Origin: CBDBCK01 sp965203345
GTDB lineage: Bacteria; Chloroflexota; Dehalococcoidia; Lucifugimonadales; Lucifugimonadaceae
Length of the DNA stretch: 64,000 nt
Reading direction: 5' to 3'
Assembly: GCA_965203345.1 (NCBI GenBank)
Contig: CBDBCK010000027.1
Location: 186,001 to 250,000 of the forward strand
Of the stretch, positions 35,143 through 45,133 are shown one piece after another. How positions within the stretch are numbered: the stretch's first letter is position 1; every line of letters starts with the position of its first letter. The position numbers and the translations under genes are program-made. Under the pieces are notes generated by a model. It searched no databases. It had not been told where the DNA came from and saw nothing but the letters and a program-made list of their open reading frames with translations.

Positions 35143-37821
35143 ATGCTGGGTTTTCTTTCTAAGCTTATAGGCGATCCGAATGAGCGCGTCCTGAAAGCTT
35201 TTCAGCCAAAAGTTGAGGAGATTAATGCTCTGGCCGACCAGTTCTCCTCAATGGACGATGATGAACTACGGAGTCTTGCAGAGGAGTTTCGAGGTCGCTT
35301 GGAAGAGGGTGAATCGGAAGCAGATATACTTCCAGAAGCATTTGCCGCAGTCCGCGAAGTTGCCGGCAGAAAGTTGAACATGCGCCATTTCGACGTACAA
35401 CTTATCGGTGGAATGGTTCTTCACGAAGGCAAGATAGCAGAGATGCGTACGGGTGAAGGTAAAACCCTTGTTGCTACACTCGCCGCGTATTTAGGGGCGC
35501 TTGGGAGTGGAGTCCACGTGGTTACCGTGAATGACTATCTTGCCAAGAGAGACGCCTCTTGGATGGGCGCAGCCTACCATGCCTTGGGGATTACAGTAGG
35601 GTGTATACAAAACGAGGGTTCATATGTATATGATCCAGAGATGTTTTCCAAAGAAAACGGAGATAAGCGGGATGAAGATGGTAGAGATTCTGTAGCGGCG
35701 TTTGCAGCAGTGGCCGGAGATAATCTTGTCGCTACAGATAAGAAGACCGCCTACGCGTGCGATGTAGTTTACGGTACGAACAACGCATTTGGGTTTGACT
35801 ACCTACGTGACAACATGGCTATGTCATCTAATAACGTGGTTCAGCGGGGGCTTAGGTTCGCTATTGTTGATGAAGTGGACAATATTCTCATAGATGAGGC
35901 ACGTACTCCTCTCATAATCAGCGGACCTTCAGACAATATCGACAAAGGGAAATATAGTAAGTGTGCCCGCCTCTCGCGTCAAATGGTCAAGGATGAGGAT
36001 TTCGAGCTGGACGAGAAGAGACGCTCCATTGCATTTACAGCCGAAGGTATAGAAAAGATAGAGAAATCTTTAGGGATAATGAACCTGTACTCTCCTCAGA
36101 ATGAAGAGTTTGCTCACCTTATGGAGAACGCCGTACGTGCTGAAAACCTTTATCGCAGGGATACTGAATACGTGGTCAGAGATAAAGAGGTTGTACTTGT
36201 GGATGAATTCACAGGACGACTTATGCACAGCCGCAGGCTGTCAGACGGTATGCATCAGGCCATAGAAGCGAAGGAAAATGTCCAGATACGTAGCGAGACT
36301 AGGACTTATGCTACTATAACTCTCCAGAACTACTTCCGAATGTACGACAAGCTTGCCGGTATGACAGGCACTGCTGTTACGGAGGCGGAGGAATTTCACA
36401 AAATATATGCTCTAGAGGTAGTCTCTATACCTACTAATCGCTCAGATGTGCGCGAGGATAAGCCGGATCTTATCTATATGACGGAAAAGGCGAAAGAGCA
36501 GGCTATAGTTACCAAGGTCGCAGAACTTCATAAGAAAAGATCTCCGGTTCTTGTAGGTACGACCTCTATAGCAAAGTCGGAGCACTTGGCCGAAGAACTA
36601 CGCAAACGGCGGATAAAGGTGAATGTCTTGAACGCTCGTAATCACGAGAATGAGGCGTCCATAGTTGCTCAAGCAGGTAGCCCTGGTGCTGTTACCGTCT
36701 CTACGAATATGGCAGGACGAGGCACAGATATCATACTGGGTGGAAATCCGGATATGCTGGGCATTGAGCGTCAGCAGTGGAATAAAAACCACGAAGTGGT
36801 TCTGCAAAACGGAGGCTTGTTCGTGTTAGGAACGGAAAAGCATGAATCCCGTCGCATTGATAATCAGCTCCGAGGTCGAGCGGGACGTCAAGGCGATCCA
36901 GGACACACTCAATTCTTTATATCAGCAGAGGATGAGATAATACGTCGTTTCGGGGGAGAACGCATACGCAACGTGATGAACACGATGAAATGGGATGAGA
37001 ACGACCCTCTGGAAAGTAAAATGATGTCTCGAACTGTAGAAGCATCACAGACTAAGGTAGAGTCGTACCACTTTGAGATAAGGAAAAACTTGGTTGATTA
37101 CGATGATGTTATCAATACCCAACGCAGAGTGATATATGAACTGCGTAGACGTGCTTTGTACTCCGAAGAGCCCCGACCAGCGGTGATGGAGAATGTCCGT
37201 AAGGAAATAGAGACTTCTGTGTCGATTCATCTTGCGGGGACGCGAGAAGGGTGGGACGTTAATGCTCTAACTAGAGATATGAGACAGTTGTTCCCCAGCA
37301 TTGCAGAAATGGCGACCGAAATAGAGGATGGAACCCATACTCCATCTGAGGTGATTGAACAGCTTATGGAGTGTTGCGAGGCTTTATATAGTAAGCGTGA
37401 GCAGGAGTTCTCACCGGAGACTATGCGGGAGTTGAGTAAGCTGGTGCTTCTTCGCACTATAGACCAAGGGTGGGTGGATCATCTTACGATAATGGAGAAT
37501 ATGAGACAGGGGATAGGTATGGAGGCGGTTGGGCAACGAGATCCGCTTGTTCAGTACAAGCGCCAAGCCTACCATATGTTCTCTGACTTGATAGAAAACA
37601 TAGAAAGTAGGACAGCTCGCACTATATTCAATGTGGCACCCCGAAGTCAGGAAGCCCTTTCTCAACGAACTGATCGACGAAAGCTGACCTTTGGATCAGG
37701 GAACGCGGCAGGTTCCTCTTCGTCTTCCGCGCCGGTAAAGACTGCGGCGAAGGTAGGCCGGAACGAACTTTGTCCCTGCGGATCAGGAAGGAAATACAAG
37801 AAATGCCACGGTGCAATCTGA
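35143..37821 (+). CDS. secA: Preprotein translocase ATPase SecA
   Basis: SecA drives unfolded preproteins through SecYEG. The 892-residue protein has Walker A MRTGEGKT (K107), the Walker B region VDEVDNILIDEAR, TNMAGRGTDI and QLRGRAGRQGDPG in the second nucleotide domain. The C-terminal zinc-binding SEC-C motif is RNELCPCGSGRKYKKCH. It is cotranscribed with prs. The convergent VOC gene ends 62 bases downstream, where ACCGCCC (37861) and GGGCGGT (37900) could pair weakly. Confidence 0.98.
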   Translation: MLGFLSKLIGDPNERVLKAFQPKVEEINALADQFSSMDDDELRSLAEEFRGRLEEGESEADILPEAFAAVREVAGRKLNMRHFDVQLIGGMVLHEGKIAEMRTGEGKTLVATLAAYLGALGSGVHVVTVNDYLAKRDASWMGAAYHALGITVGCIQNEGSYVYDPEMFSKENGDKRDEDGRDSVAAFAAVAGDNLVATDKKTAYACDVVYGTNNAFGFDYLRDNMAMSSNNVVQRGLRFAIVDEVDNILIDEARTPLIISGPSDNIDKGKYSKCARLSRQMVKDEDFELDEKRRSIAFTAEGIEKIEKSLGIMNLYSPQNEEFAHLMENAVRAENLYRRDTEYVVRDKEVVLVDEFTGRLMHSRRLSDGMHQAIEAKENVQIRSETRTYATITLQNYFRMYDKLAGMTGTAVTEAEEFHKIYALEVVSIPTNRSDVREDKPDLIYMTEKAKEQAIVTKVAELHKKRSPVLVGTTSIAKSEHLAEELRKRRIKVNVLNARNHENEASIVAQAGSPGAVTVSTNMAGRGTDIILGGNPDMLGIERQQWNKNHEVVLQNGGLFVLGTEKHESRRIDNQLRGRAGRQGDPGHTQFFISAEDEIIRRFGGERIRNVMNTMKWDENDPLESKMMSRTVEASQTKVESYHFEIRKNLVDYDDVINTQRRVIYELRRRALYSEEPRPAVMENVRKEIETSVSIHLAGTREGWDVNALTRDMRQLFPSIAEMATEIEDGTHTPSEVIEQLMECCEALYSKREQEFSPETMRELSKLVLLRTIDQGWVDHLTIMENMRQGIGMEAVGQRDPLVQYKRQAYHMFSDLIENIESRTARTIFNVAPRSQEALSQRTDRRKLTFGSGNAAGSSSSSAPVKTAAKVGRNELCPCGSGRKYKKCHGAI

Positions 37822-37883
37822 TCAAGTTTTATGTGTGATTTAAGGGATCAGTTGCAAATAACCGCCCTCTGGTCGTCTGTGTA

Positions 37884-38246
37884 TTACATCTTTGATGTTG
37901 GGCGGTAGTTTTCGTCATGCTGATCTATAAGTATCGCATTTCCGTCGGGGTCTGTAAGCATGATGGATTCGGGGCCTGTTGTTGTCTCGTCCGCTTCCTT
38001 GTCCAGAGTTAGTCCTCTGTCTTTCAGCTTTTGCTGAATGGAGCGGACGTCTGCAGGGTTGAACGTCAAGATATTTTTTGTGAACATGCTTTGAAACAGC
38101 CCTATAAACGTCTCTCCGTTATGCATAATGATCCAGTTTTCTTCTTCGTGGTCATCAAAAGCCCGAAATCCCAATTTCTCGTAGAACTCTCTAGATTTCT
38201 TGATATTTTTCACTGTTATGCTTACAGAAAACTGTCCTAGTCTCAT
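37884..38246 (-). CDS. VOC-superfamily (glyoxalase-like) protein
   Basis: This single-domain 120-residue protein has two beta-alpha-beta-beta-beta units: FSVSITVKNIKKSREFYEKL at the start and SIMLTDPDGNAILI near the end. VOC proteins include glyoxalases, dioxygenases and antibiotic-binding proteins; the metal-ligand positions here are not diagnostic. It is transcribed alone. Confidence 0.85.
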   Translation of the reverse strand: MRLGQFSVSITVKNIKKSREFYEKLGFRAFDDHEEENWIIMHNGETFIGLFQSMFTKNILTFNPADVRSIQQKLKDRGLTLDKEADETTTGPESIMLTDPDGNAILIDQHDENYRPTSKM

Positions 38247-38530
38247 CTAATACTCCTTGTTGTCTACAACCGCATTTCTCTTATAAACTTGCGCACGGAC
38301 TGCCGGGTGTACTACATTTATGTATTCTATAACCGTCAGTACAACAGGATTTCGGATAGATGAGAGATATTCAAGTGACGACTTCAGGGTGCCTTCATCG
38401 TGTAGCGTTCACTCCATATCGGGGAGATAGATGTAGATATAATCATAGTGAGATGGACAAACGGCAAAAATCCCATAAATAGGTGCCCAGCTTGAAAATG
38501 AAATAAAATGAATAACACGGTGAAAAACCT

Positions 38531-39277
38531 ATGCTGGAACTAGAAAATCCGGTAGGTTTTGTCCTCAATCAGTTACGATCTCAGCTTGTGCAATCAGGTA
38601 CAGACTGGCGGCGAGAGATTGTACGTTCAGTAGGAACTTGGCCACTAGCACATGAAAAGGTGGATGGACTGGAACTCTCCTACCTTGTAGGTGGCGAAGC
38701 TTTTAACTGGAAGAAGCTGGCTTATCGCGTGGGTGGAGCTTTTCCGACTTTATTGCCGGTAGAAAGCGTTCAGGAATGGCTTATGATACCGGACCCTTAC
38801 GGAGGTCTTTTAGAAGAAGAGTTTGCCCGACTGCTTGGGACCGAAAAGTTCCGTGCTCACCTCAACTATCATTACGGAATTACCGTAGAACGCGCCTTGC
38901 AAGTAGCAGTTGAGCGTGAAAAGTGTAAACAGACAACATCCCGAAGCCTTTTCTTATCGGACGAGGTTTCTGAGTCAGTTTTTCCAGAATTATATTCTCA
39001 CTCCAAAGAGAAACTCTGGAGAGAATTTATTTCCGCTATAGGGAATGTTTGCGACAAATCGGGATTTCTGTCTCTGGATATACTGGATGAGTTCACATAC
39101 TGGCTATTTAAATTCAGGGCGACTGTGTCGGATCCGGCACGCCTTGCGTCCGATACTAAGAAAGGTTTGGCAGAGCTCGAAAAGATGGTAGAGCAACATT
39201 GTAAGAGAGTTGCTACCTCAGCTTGGGAAGGAGAAGCCATAGCCTCGTGGGACAGTCGGTTATTATTAATGATATGA
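38531..39277 (+). CDS. Conserved-looking protein of unknown function (248 aa)
   Basis: I do not recognise this family. The protein is soluble and mixed in charge. It has a distinctive stretch LELSYLVGGEAFNWKKLA, a LIPDPYGGLLEEEFARLLG-like region near residue 95 and a helical C-terminal half rich in tryptophan and glutamate. Its stop overlaps the start of the DUF1801 gene as ATGA, so the two proteins are made together. A TATAAT at 38438-38443 upstream could be a -10 element, but no good -35 was found. Confidence 0.7.
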   Translation: MLELENPVGFVLNQLRSQLVQSGTDWRREIVRSVGTWPLAHEKVDGLELSYLVGGEAFNWKKLAYRVGGAFPTLLPVESVQEWLMIPDPYGGLLEEEFARLLGTEKFRAHLNYHYGITVERALQVAVEREKCKQTTSRSLFLSDEVSESVFPELYSHSKEKLWREFISAIGNVCDKSGFLSLDILDEFTYWLFKFRATVSDPARLASDTKKGLAELEKMVEQHCKRVATSAWEGEAIASWDSRLLLMI

Positions 39278-39681
39278 GTAATAACATGAAAAATCAGGAC
39301 CCTAACTGTAAGCGTTTCGGTGGCGTGAAGAACTTCTCTGAGTGGCTTGAGCGAATCAAACCTGAAAAGCGGGAATTGGTAATGGAGCTTTATGATTTGG
39401 TTCGTGGAGCGTTTTCCGATTTTGAGGAATCTATAAAGTGGGGTAACCCCTGTTTTAGCTTTGAAGGTGCCAAGAGATGCTACATAGCCGAGCAAGCATC
39501 GTACTTACATATGGGGTTTTACAATGGCGCTTTCCTTTCTAACCCTGACGGTGTGATAGAAGGCACAGGAAAACATTTGCGGCACATCAAAGTCAGGGAA
39601 CTGACGCCGAATATGGCGGCAAGGATAGCTGATGCTGTTAGACAGTCCGCTTCTTTACCTACCTCTGCCAGCAGTCGATAA
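39274..39681 (+). CDS. DUF1801 (YdhG/YjbR-like) protein
   Basis: The 135-residue protein has the DUF1801 pattern: SEWLERIKPEKRELVMELYDL-like helix, then ESIKWGNPCFSF and YLHMGFYNGAFL. The function of the domain is unknown; proteins of this type are small soluble alpha/beta folds, sometimes suggested to bind iron or DNA. ATG at 39274 overlaps the upstream stop by ATGA and is preferred over an earlier in-frame start at 39223. Confidence 0.82.
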   Translation: MSNNMKNQDPNCKRFGGVKNFSEWLERIKPEKRELVMELYDLVRGAFSDFEESIKWGNPCFSFEGAKRCYIAEQASYLHMGFYNGAFLSNPDGVIEGTGKHLRHIKVRELTPNMAARIADAVRQSASLPTSASSR

Positions 39682-39819
39682 TGTCCATACGCTCATGGTG
39701 GGTTTCAATTGTGAGCTGTTCTGATGATGGAAACCAGTTAAGCTAGAGGTACTTGTGTATATAAGCAAATTAATTAATGCTGATGCGACTTAAGACGATC
39801 TCTCTAGTCGGCAGAATTT

Positions 39820-42474
39820 TCAGATGATACGTGCTCCTTCTCTACTTGAACTCGTCTCTATCTTCTCCGCGGCGGCGGCGTTCTTTACGTCCTCTATTAC
39901 AGGTGAGAGGCGATCGAGCCACCACCGGTCTCCATTTAGTTCAATAATTTTTACCGTGGCGCCAAGTCTTATACCTGCCTCTGTTTTTGCCTTGCGTATC
40001 ATTGCTATTGCCTCGCAGGCTGTGCGGAACGACATACGATCTACAGGTGAAGCTATGTTCAGTGGGTGCGTCTCAATATCGTGCGAATATCCAGGCCAAG
40101 GAGCTTGATGTACCGACTTCAGCTGTGTCTCTCGTGCAAATTCCCAAGACCATACCTCGTCCGTTACTACAGGCAAGAACGGAGCGAACGTTCGCAAGAA
40201 CACCGACATTGCCAAGCGGAGAGCTAATACAGCGGAAGTCCTACCTTCTTCATCAATATCACTTCTTGCGCGTGCCTTGACCAGCTCTATGTAGTTATCG
40301 GTGAAACCCTGCCAGAAGAAGCGTTCAGTCTCCTGCAAAGCGACGGCATACTCAAACTCCTCCATAGCTTTGCTTGCTTTTTTCACCACTTCAATTAGGT
40401 CACTAATGAAAGATAAATCCAATTCTCGAGTTATTGCGCCTTGACACGCCGACTGCCCTAATACGAACTTTGCAGCGTTGAAAATCTTAGTTGCCAGCTT
40501 CTTGCCCATTCGAAACACCTTCTCGTCGTAGGCTGTGTCCATGCCTAGACGTGCGCTGCCCGCCCAATAGCGTATGGCATCCACTCCGTACTGATCCAGC
40601 AAGTGGGAAGGCGTAACAACGTTGCCGCGCGACTTGGACATCTTTTTTCTATCAGGATCGAGTATCCAGCCGCTCACGACAACGTTGCGCCAAGGTATAT
40701 CATCGTGGTGCAGCATCGCCTTTACGATTGTGTAGAACGCCCAAGTGCGTATTATCTCATGGCTTTGCGGGCGCATATCCATAGGCATCAGCAAGTCTGA
40801 TTTGTCATCCAGTTCACCCCATCTTGCCACTATCTGCGGCGAAAGCGAAGACGAAAACCAAGTGTCGAACACGTCAGTCTCGCCGACGAATCCGCCCGGT
40901 TTACTTCTGTTTTCTTCTTGGTATTCCGGAGGAGGCTGCAAGGCCGGATCAATAGGCAACATCTTCTCTGTAGGCAAGATGGGATGGTTGTAAAGTGTCT
41001 GGCCGTTTTCACCTACCCGATACCAAACAGGTATAGGGACACCGAAGAAACGTTGTCTGCTAATGCACCAATCAGCGTTGAGGTTTTCCGTCCAACTTTC
41101 ATATCGCTTTAGCATAAACGAGGGCCGCCACTCAATCCGCCGCCCCATTTCTATCAAGTGTCCTTTCTTATCCAGTAGTTTTACGAACCATTGGCGCGAA
41201 GTGAGGTATTCCAGTGGACTGTCGCCCTTCTCAAAGAAACGTACGGTGTGTGTGATTTGTCTTGGATCCCTTTGCAAAGGCGGAGCACTCTTGTCATAAG
41301 AAGAGTTACATGGATCGCGTAGCAGTTTGACCATTTGGTGACGGGCTTGCTTCAACGGCATCCCAATTATAGAAGCATAGTTGTTGTTAGCTTCGGCCGG
41401 GTTGAGTGATTCCCAGCCTTCTTCTCCAAACCTCCGCTGGGCGATTCTACCTTCCGGCGATATGATCTGCCTCAAGCGGAGCTTATACCCGCGCCACCAT
41501 TCCACATCATTATGGTCGCCGAAAGTGCAGACCATTAAGATGCCAGTTCCTTTTGTTGGATCTGCCGCTTCGCTTGCGAATATGGGCACACGAGCAAAAA
41601 AACAGGGGGTTACGGCCACCTTACCAAACAAGTCCTTGTAGCGTTCGTCTTTTGGATGCGCTGCTACTCCTACACACGCAGCCAAAAGCTCCGGGCGAGT
41701 CGTCGATACTACAAGCGACTCTTTGTTACCTTCCACCCCGAACCTTATATCGTGATAAGCTCCTCCTCGTTCTCTGTCTTCTACCTCTGCTTGAGCGACC
41801 GCGGTCTGGAAGTCAACGTCCCACATGGTGGGTGCCTCTGTCTGGTAAACATGCCCTTTTTCAAACAGGTCAAGGAAACTGCGCTGGGCTATTCTACGGA
41901 CAGTTTCGCCTATGGTCGTGTACTGGAAACGCCAATCTATCGAAAATCCCATGCGTCGGAACAGTGCCTCAAACACCTGTTCATCTTGCGAGGTAACGGT
42001 TTGGCAGATATCAATGAAGTTCTGACGTGATACTCTTATAGGCGCCCTTGAATTGGGGTCTCCAGAAGATAAGAGTTCGAGCTTGAGGGAAGAATCGTAG
42101 GGGATAACTGGATCCACCTGTAACCCGTGAAGGTTCTGGACGCGGCGTTCTGTCGGTAATCCGTTGTCGTCCCATCCCATTGGATAAACTACCCTGTGAC
42201 CAGTCATACGGCGGTGTCGGGCGATAATGTCTTGATGCGTATAGCTGAACATGTGCCCGACGTGCAGTGAACCACTCACAGTAGGTGGAGGGGAGTCTAT
42301 TACAAACCAAGGATTTAAGCTGTCTTCGTTTTTGGTTCTGTTACCGATAGTATAAGACGCTATCCCGAGCTTGTCCCATTGTCTACGCCATTTATCCTCG
42401 CAAGCCCTGAAGTCAAACTGCCTTGGTAAAGTTGAAGTATCTAAAGCTTCAATATCTTGTTTTATACCCGCCAA
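39820..42474 (-). CDS. valS: Valyl-tRNA synthetase
   Basis: This class I synthetase charges tRNA-Val and edits mischarged threonine. The 884-residue protein has HVGH (residues 71-74, the HIGH motif), the connective editing domain in the middle, and KMSKSRGN (K611-N618). PTMWDVDFQTAVAQAEVEDR and GWILDPDRKKMSKS are typical of the family. The C-terminal coiled coil common in bacterial ValS is absent or short. TTG is the start, with GGAG 9 bases before. It faces the DUF1801 gene and diverges from an MFS exporter. Confidence 0.95.
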   Translation of the reverse strand: MAGIKQDIEALDTSTLPRQFDFRACEDKWRRQWDKLGIASYTIGNRTKNEDSLNPWFVIDSPPPTVSGSLHVGHMFSYTHQDIIARHRRMTGHRVVYPMGWDDNGLPTERRVQNLHGLQVDPVIPYDSSLKLELLSSGDPNSRAPIRVSRQNFIDICQTVTSQDEQVFEALFRRMGFSIDWRFQYTTIGETVRRIAQRSFLDLFEKGHVYQTEAPTMWDVDFQTAVAQAEVEDRERGGAYHDIRFGVEGNKESLVVSTTRPELLAACVGVAAHPKDERYKDLFGKVAVTPCFFARVPIFASEAADPTKGTGILMVCTFGDHNDVEWWRGYKLRLRQIISPEGRIAQRRFGEEGWESLNPAEANNNYASIIGMPLKQARHQMVKLLRDPCNSSYDKSAPPLQRDPRQITHTVRFFEKGDSPLEYLTSRQWFVKLLDKKGHLIEMGRRIEWRPSFMLKRYESWTENLNADWCISRQRFFGVPIPVWYRVGENGQTLYNHPILPTEKMLPIDPALQPPPEYQEENRSKPGGFVGETDVFDTWFSSSLSPQIVARWGELDDKSDLLMPMDMRPQSHEIIRTWAFYTIVKAMLHHDDIPWRNVVVSGWILDPDRKKMSKSRGNVVTPSHLLDQYGVDAIRYWAGSARLGMDTAYDEKVFRMGKKLATKIFNAAKFVLGQSACQGAITRELDLSFISDLIEVVKKASKAMEEFEYAVALQETERFFWQGFTDNYIELVKARARSDIDEEGRTSAVLALRLAMSVFLRTFAPFLPVVTDEVWSWEFARETQLKSVHQAPWPGYSHDIETHPLNIASPVDRMSFRTACEAIAMIRKAKTEAGIRLGATVKIIELNGDRWWLDRLSPVIEDVKNAAAAEKIETSSSREGARII

Positions 42475-42773
42475 GTACCTACTCCGTGTATCCTGTTGCT
42501 AGCTAGCTAGTTTTTCTACTGCGTCTAATTATCATATATTATGTTCGTCTGCCCCTTGTCGCAAGTATAGCCATTGTTTATTTTTAAGGTTAGCGTGTGT
42601 CTGCCCTCGCATAACCTGATGCTTTGAGAACTGAAGTTGATATTCTTTTCAGATAAACCGACTTTTTGTTGAAGACCAGAGAGACGGTATCTGCCCTTAC
42701 GAAAGACCTTGTATGAAGCCCACGTTATGACTAATACTTCCGTAGTTCTAAATGGGCAGAGAGACTTCACGTT
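42475..42773. promoter_or_regulatory. valS/MFS divergent region with repeated TCTGCCC motifs
   Basis: TCTGCCC occurs at 42548-42554, 42600-42606 and 42690-42696, and its complement GGGCAGA at 42754-42760, directly ahead of the MFS start. Each of the three upstream copies could pair with the last one, which overlaps the likely ribosome-site region AGAGAG. A palindrome GCTAGCTAGC at about 42498 lies close to valS. No T-box sequence was found. Confidence 0.4.
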
Positions 42774-43988
42774 ATGACAACTCGTAACTCCTTAAAGGTT
42801 CTTTTAGGTAGCGGCAACTTTCGGTTGCTTCTAGGTATGAACTTAACGGCTGAAATCTCCGCGGGCATGCGACTTGGCGCCCTCTCTTGGCTTTTGTACG
42901 ATATTACCGGGATGTCTCTTTCCGTTGGTCTTTCCGTAGCTGTCCGTGCTTTTCCCTCAATACTACTGGGGCCTTTTGGCGGCATTGTGGCTGATTTGGT
43001 GGATAGGCGCTGGCTTGTAGCGATGGATAGGTTTATACTTGTTATTTTGATGATTATAACTGGCTTTTTAGTGTTCAACGGGCAGTTGGAGCAGTGGCAT
43101 CTGTTAGCTCTTTCTGCCTCTGCAGGCGCGCTGTTTGCCTTTAGTCAGCCCGCTTCGTTTGCCATGTTGGGGGAAGCCGCTCCTCGGCGACTTATGGCTC
43201 AAGCTGGTTCTCTGCGTTCACTGGCTCTGCAGATAGGGGAGATGAGCGGGCCGTTCGCAGCGGGTCTAGCGATAGGTTTGTTGGGCGCTGGACTTGCCTT
43301 TTGGATAATAGCAGCAGGGTTTGCTATCGCTGCTATTCTGGTGTTGAGGTTACCTAAATCACTTGGGCAGGCGGCGATACACGACGTGCATTCCATCTGG
43401 CGGCAGCTTAGCCAAGGTTTTACCTTCGTGCTGAGAACAAAACCGCTTGCGTGGGTTGCCGTTATAGCATTGCTAAACAATTTCACCGGAGTCGCCGTTT
43501 TCCCTATCCTGCCGGCATTCTCTGAAAAAGTCTTGAACATGGGGCCCATCGGTTACGCCATTATGTCTGGCACGATCGGATCAGGTCTGATCACGGGATC
43601 GTTGATTATTTCCCTCTTCGGAATGCACAAACACCGAGGGACGATTTTGGTACTGTCGGGACTAGTCTGGGACTTGCTTATGGCTTTGCTAGGGTTTCAA
43701 AGATCACTTCTTATAATCTTGCCGATGCTTTTTTCTATGGGAGTCGCAGGTTCAGTCTGGGGTGCTGCTTCTATCACGCTCTTTCAAGAGAAGGCTCCGT
43801 CAAAGATACGCGGTAGGGTGCTGAGCGTCCTGCTGGCGGCTATGCAATTTTTTCCTATTGGTTGGCTATTAGGTGGGGCCTTGGCAGATTGGCTAGGCAT
43901 ACGAACTGCACTTGTAATAAGCGCGGCCACTTCCACCCCGCTAGCCGCGCTGATATGGGTGTTAGTTCCCTCGTTCAGAAAGTCTTAG
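42774..43988 (+). CDS. MFS exporter, EntS-like
   Basis: The 404-residue, 12-segment membrane protein has the first-half pattern LLGMNLTAEISAGMRLGAL and LLGPFGGIVADLVDRRWLV, typical of MFS_3 exporters related to enterobactin exporter EntS. The central polar loop is short. No siderophore genes are present, so drug or metabolite efflux is the safer statement. CAGAAAG/CTTTCTG spans its stop as a weak hairpin without a T-run. Confidence 0.87.
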   Translation: MTTRNSLKVLLGSGNFRLLLGMNLTAEISAGMRLGALSWLLYDITGMSLSVGLSVAVRAFPSILLGPFGGIVADLVDRRWLVAMDRFILVILMIITGFLVFNGQLEQWHLLALSASAGALFAFSQPASFAMLGEAAPRRLMAQAGSLRSLALQIGEMSGPFAAGLAIGLLGAGLAFWIIAAGFAIAAILVLRLPKSLGQAAIHDVHSIWRQLSQGFTFVLRTKPLAWVAVIALLNNFTGVAVFPILPAFSEKVLNMGPIGYAIMSGTIGSGLITGSLIISLFGMHKHRGTILVLSGLVWDLLMALLGFQRSLLIILPMLFSMGVAGSVWGAASITLFQEKAPSKIRGRVLSVLLAAMQFFPIGWLLGGALADWLGIRTALVISAATSTPLAALIWVLVPSFRKS

Positions 43989-44151
43989 TACTAGGCCTTT
44001 CTGCTTTACTATTGCCAGAACCGCTATAGATAAGAATCTACCGCTTTTCTCAAAATAGTCGTGGACAGTTATATACTTGCGAAAGATATAGAAAGGACGT
44101 ATTTAAGACTAGGCTTAGTATGTATATAAGCTGAGTAGGGGTTGATCCACG

Positions 44152-44730
44152 ATGAGAGAATTGAAGACACTATACATAATTGATCGTAAAAAGTGGCGTG
44201 CTTGGCTTGCTAAGCATCATAAAGCAGAGAATGAGATATGGTTGATCTACTACCGTAAGGAAACAGGGAAGCCTCGCATTGTATACAACGAAGCTGTAGA
44301 AGAAGCTCTATGCTACGGGTGGATAGACAGCATTGTTAGGAAGTTGAACGATGAACAGTTCGCTCAGAGATTTTCAGTCAGGAAAAGGTCTAGTGGGTTG
44401 TCGCAGATGAACAAAGAACGAATTCGTAAGCTGATAGCCCAAAACAAGATGACAAAATCTGGACTGGAAGCTATAGCTCATGTTTTTGATCCAAAAGAGG
44501 ACAATACCAAACAGTTTGTGGTTCCGCCGGACATATTGGAACCTATTAAGGCTAACGAGCAAGCTTGGAAATATTTTCAACAGCTCCCGGACAGCTACAA
44601 GAGGATACGCGTTGCTTATATAGATACGCGAAGACGTCATGGTGAAGAAGCATTTAAGAAAAGCTTGAATCATTTCATTAAGATGACAGCTCAAAATAAG
44701 CGGTTCGGTTTTGTTAAGGAGATGACCTGA
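44152..44730 (+). CDS. YdeI/OmpD-associated family protein
   Basis: The 192-residue soluble protein has the N-terminal YdeI core (WRAWLAKHHKAENEIWLIYY, EALCYGWIDS) and a C-terminal region with PPDILEPIKANEQAWKYFQQ and YIDTRRRHGEEAFKK. The family has no settled function; some members affect stress or antibiotic tolerance. It stands alone on the plus strand and converges with a small minus-strand gene. Confidence 0.87.
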   Translation: MRELKTLYIIDRKKWRAWLAKHHKAENEIWLIYYRKETGKPRIVYNEAVEEALCYGWIDSIVRKLNDEQFAQRFSVRKRSSGLSQMNKERIRKLIAQNKMTKSGLEAIAHVFDPKEDNTKQFVVPPDILEPIKANEQAWKYFQQLPDSYKRIRVAYIDTRRRHGEEAFKKSLNHFIKMTAQNKRFGFVKEMT

Positions 44731-44789
44731 TCAGATAGGTGTGTTTGTAAGTTACTTTCTTGAGACAGAACTTGGTTCTTTTGAAGATT

Positions 44790-45068
44790 TTATGTACCTT
44801 CTTCTGATTGTATTTCTGACTCAACCTCCATGGATTCACCGGGGAAAAGCTCTCTCCATGGCTCAAACCTTTCCACAAATTGTCTACCTTCTTCAAAAGA
44901 TGGTAAATTCCGGATTGATCGGCCGGGATCATAGGTTGTTGTCTTAGCTAATGCTTCAATGCCGCCTCGTCTGGTGTGACGTGTTCCACCTACAACAAAG
45001 ATTTGTCCATTATCGTCTTCTACGCAGAGGTCGTAACCTTTTTTTCGTTTTTTCCAATACAGTTTCAT
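44790..45068 (-). CDS. Small protein of unknown function (92 aa)
   Basis: I do not recognise this family. The start MKLYWKKRKKGYDLCVEDDN and the VVGGTRHTRRGGIEAL stretch suggest a compact beta-rich domain; the C-terminus is very acidic (ESEIQSEEGT). GGGGA lies about 10 bases before ATG. The opposite strand also has an open frame, but it lacks a ribosome site. Confidence 0.6.
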   Translation of the reverse strand: MKLYWKKRKKGYDLCVEDDNGQIFVVGGTRHTRRGGIEALAKTTTYDPGRSIRNLPSFEEGRQFVERFEPWRELFPGESMEVESEIQSEEGT

Positions 45069-45133
45069 AGATTACAGTCCCCAGCAAACTTGGCGTAACA
45101 AACTACATACTTAATCATATTATCGTTTATCTC

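Noticed and set aside
37861..37906. Terminator between secA and the VOC gene
   Set aside because: The stem is 7 bp with a 32-base loop, overlaps the VOC coding end and has only a short T-run.
42475..42773. T-box leader upstream of valS
   Set aside because: The conserved T-box antiterminator sequence is absent on the minus strand.
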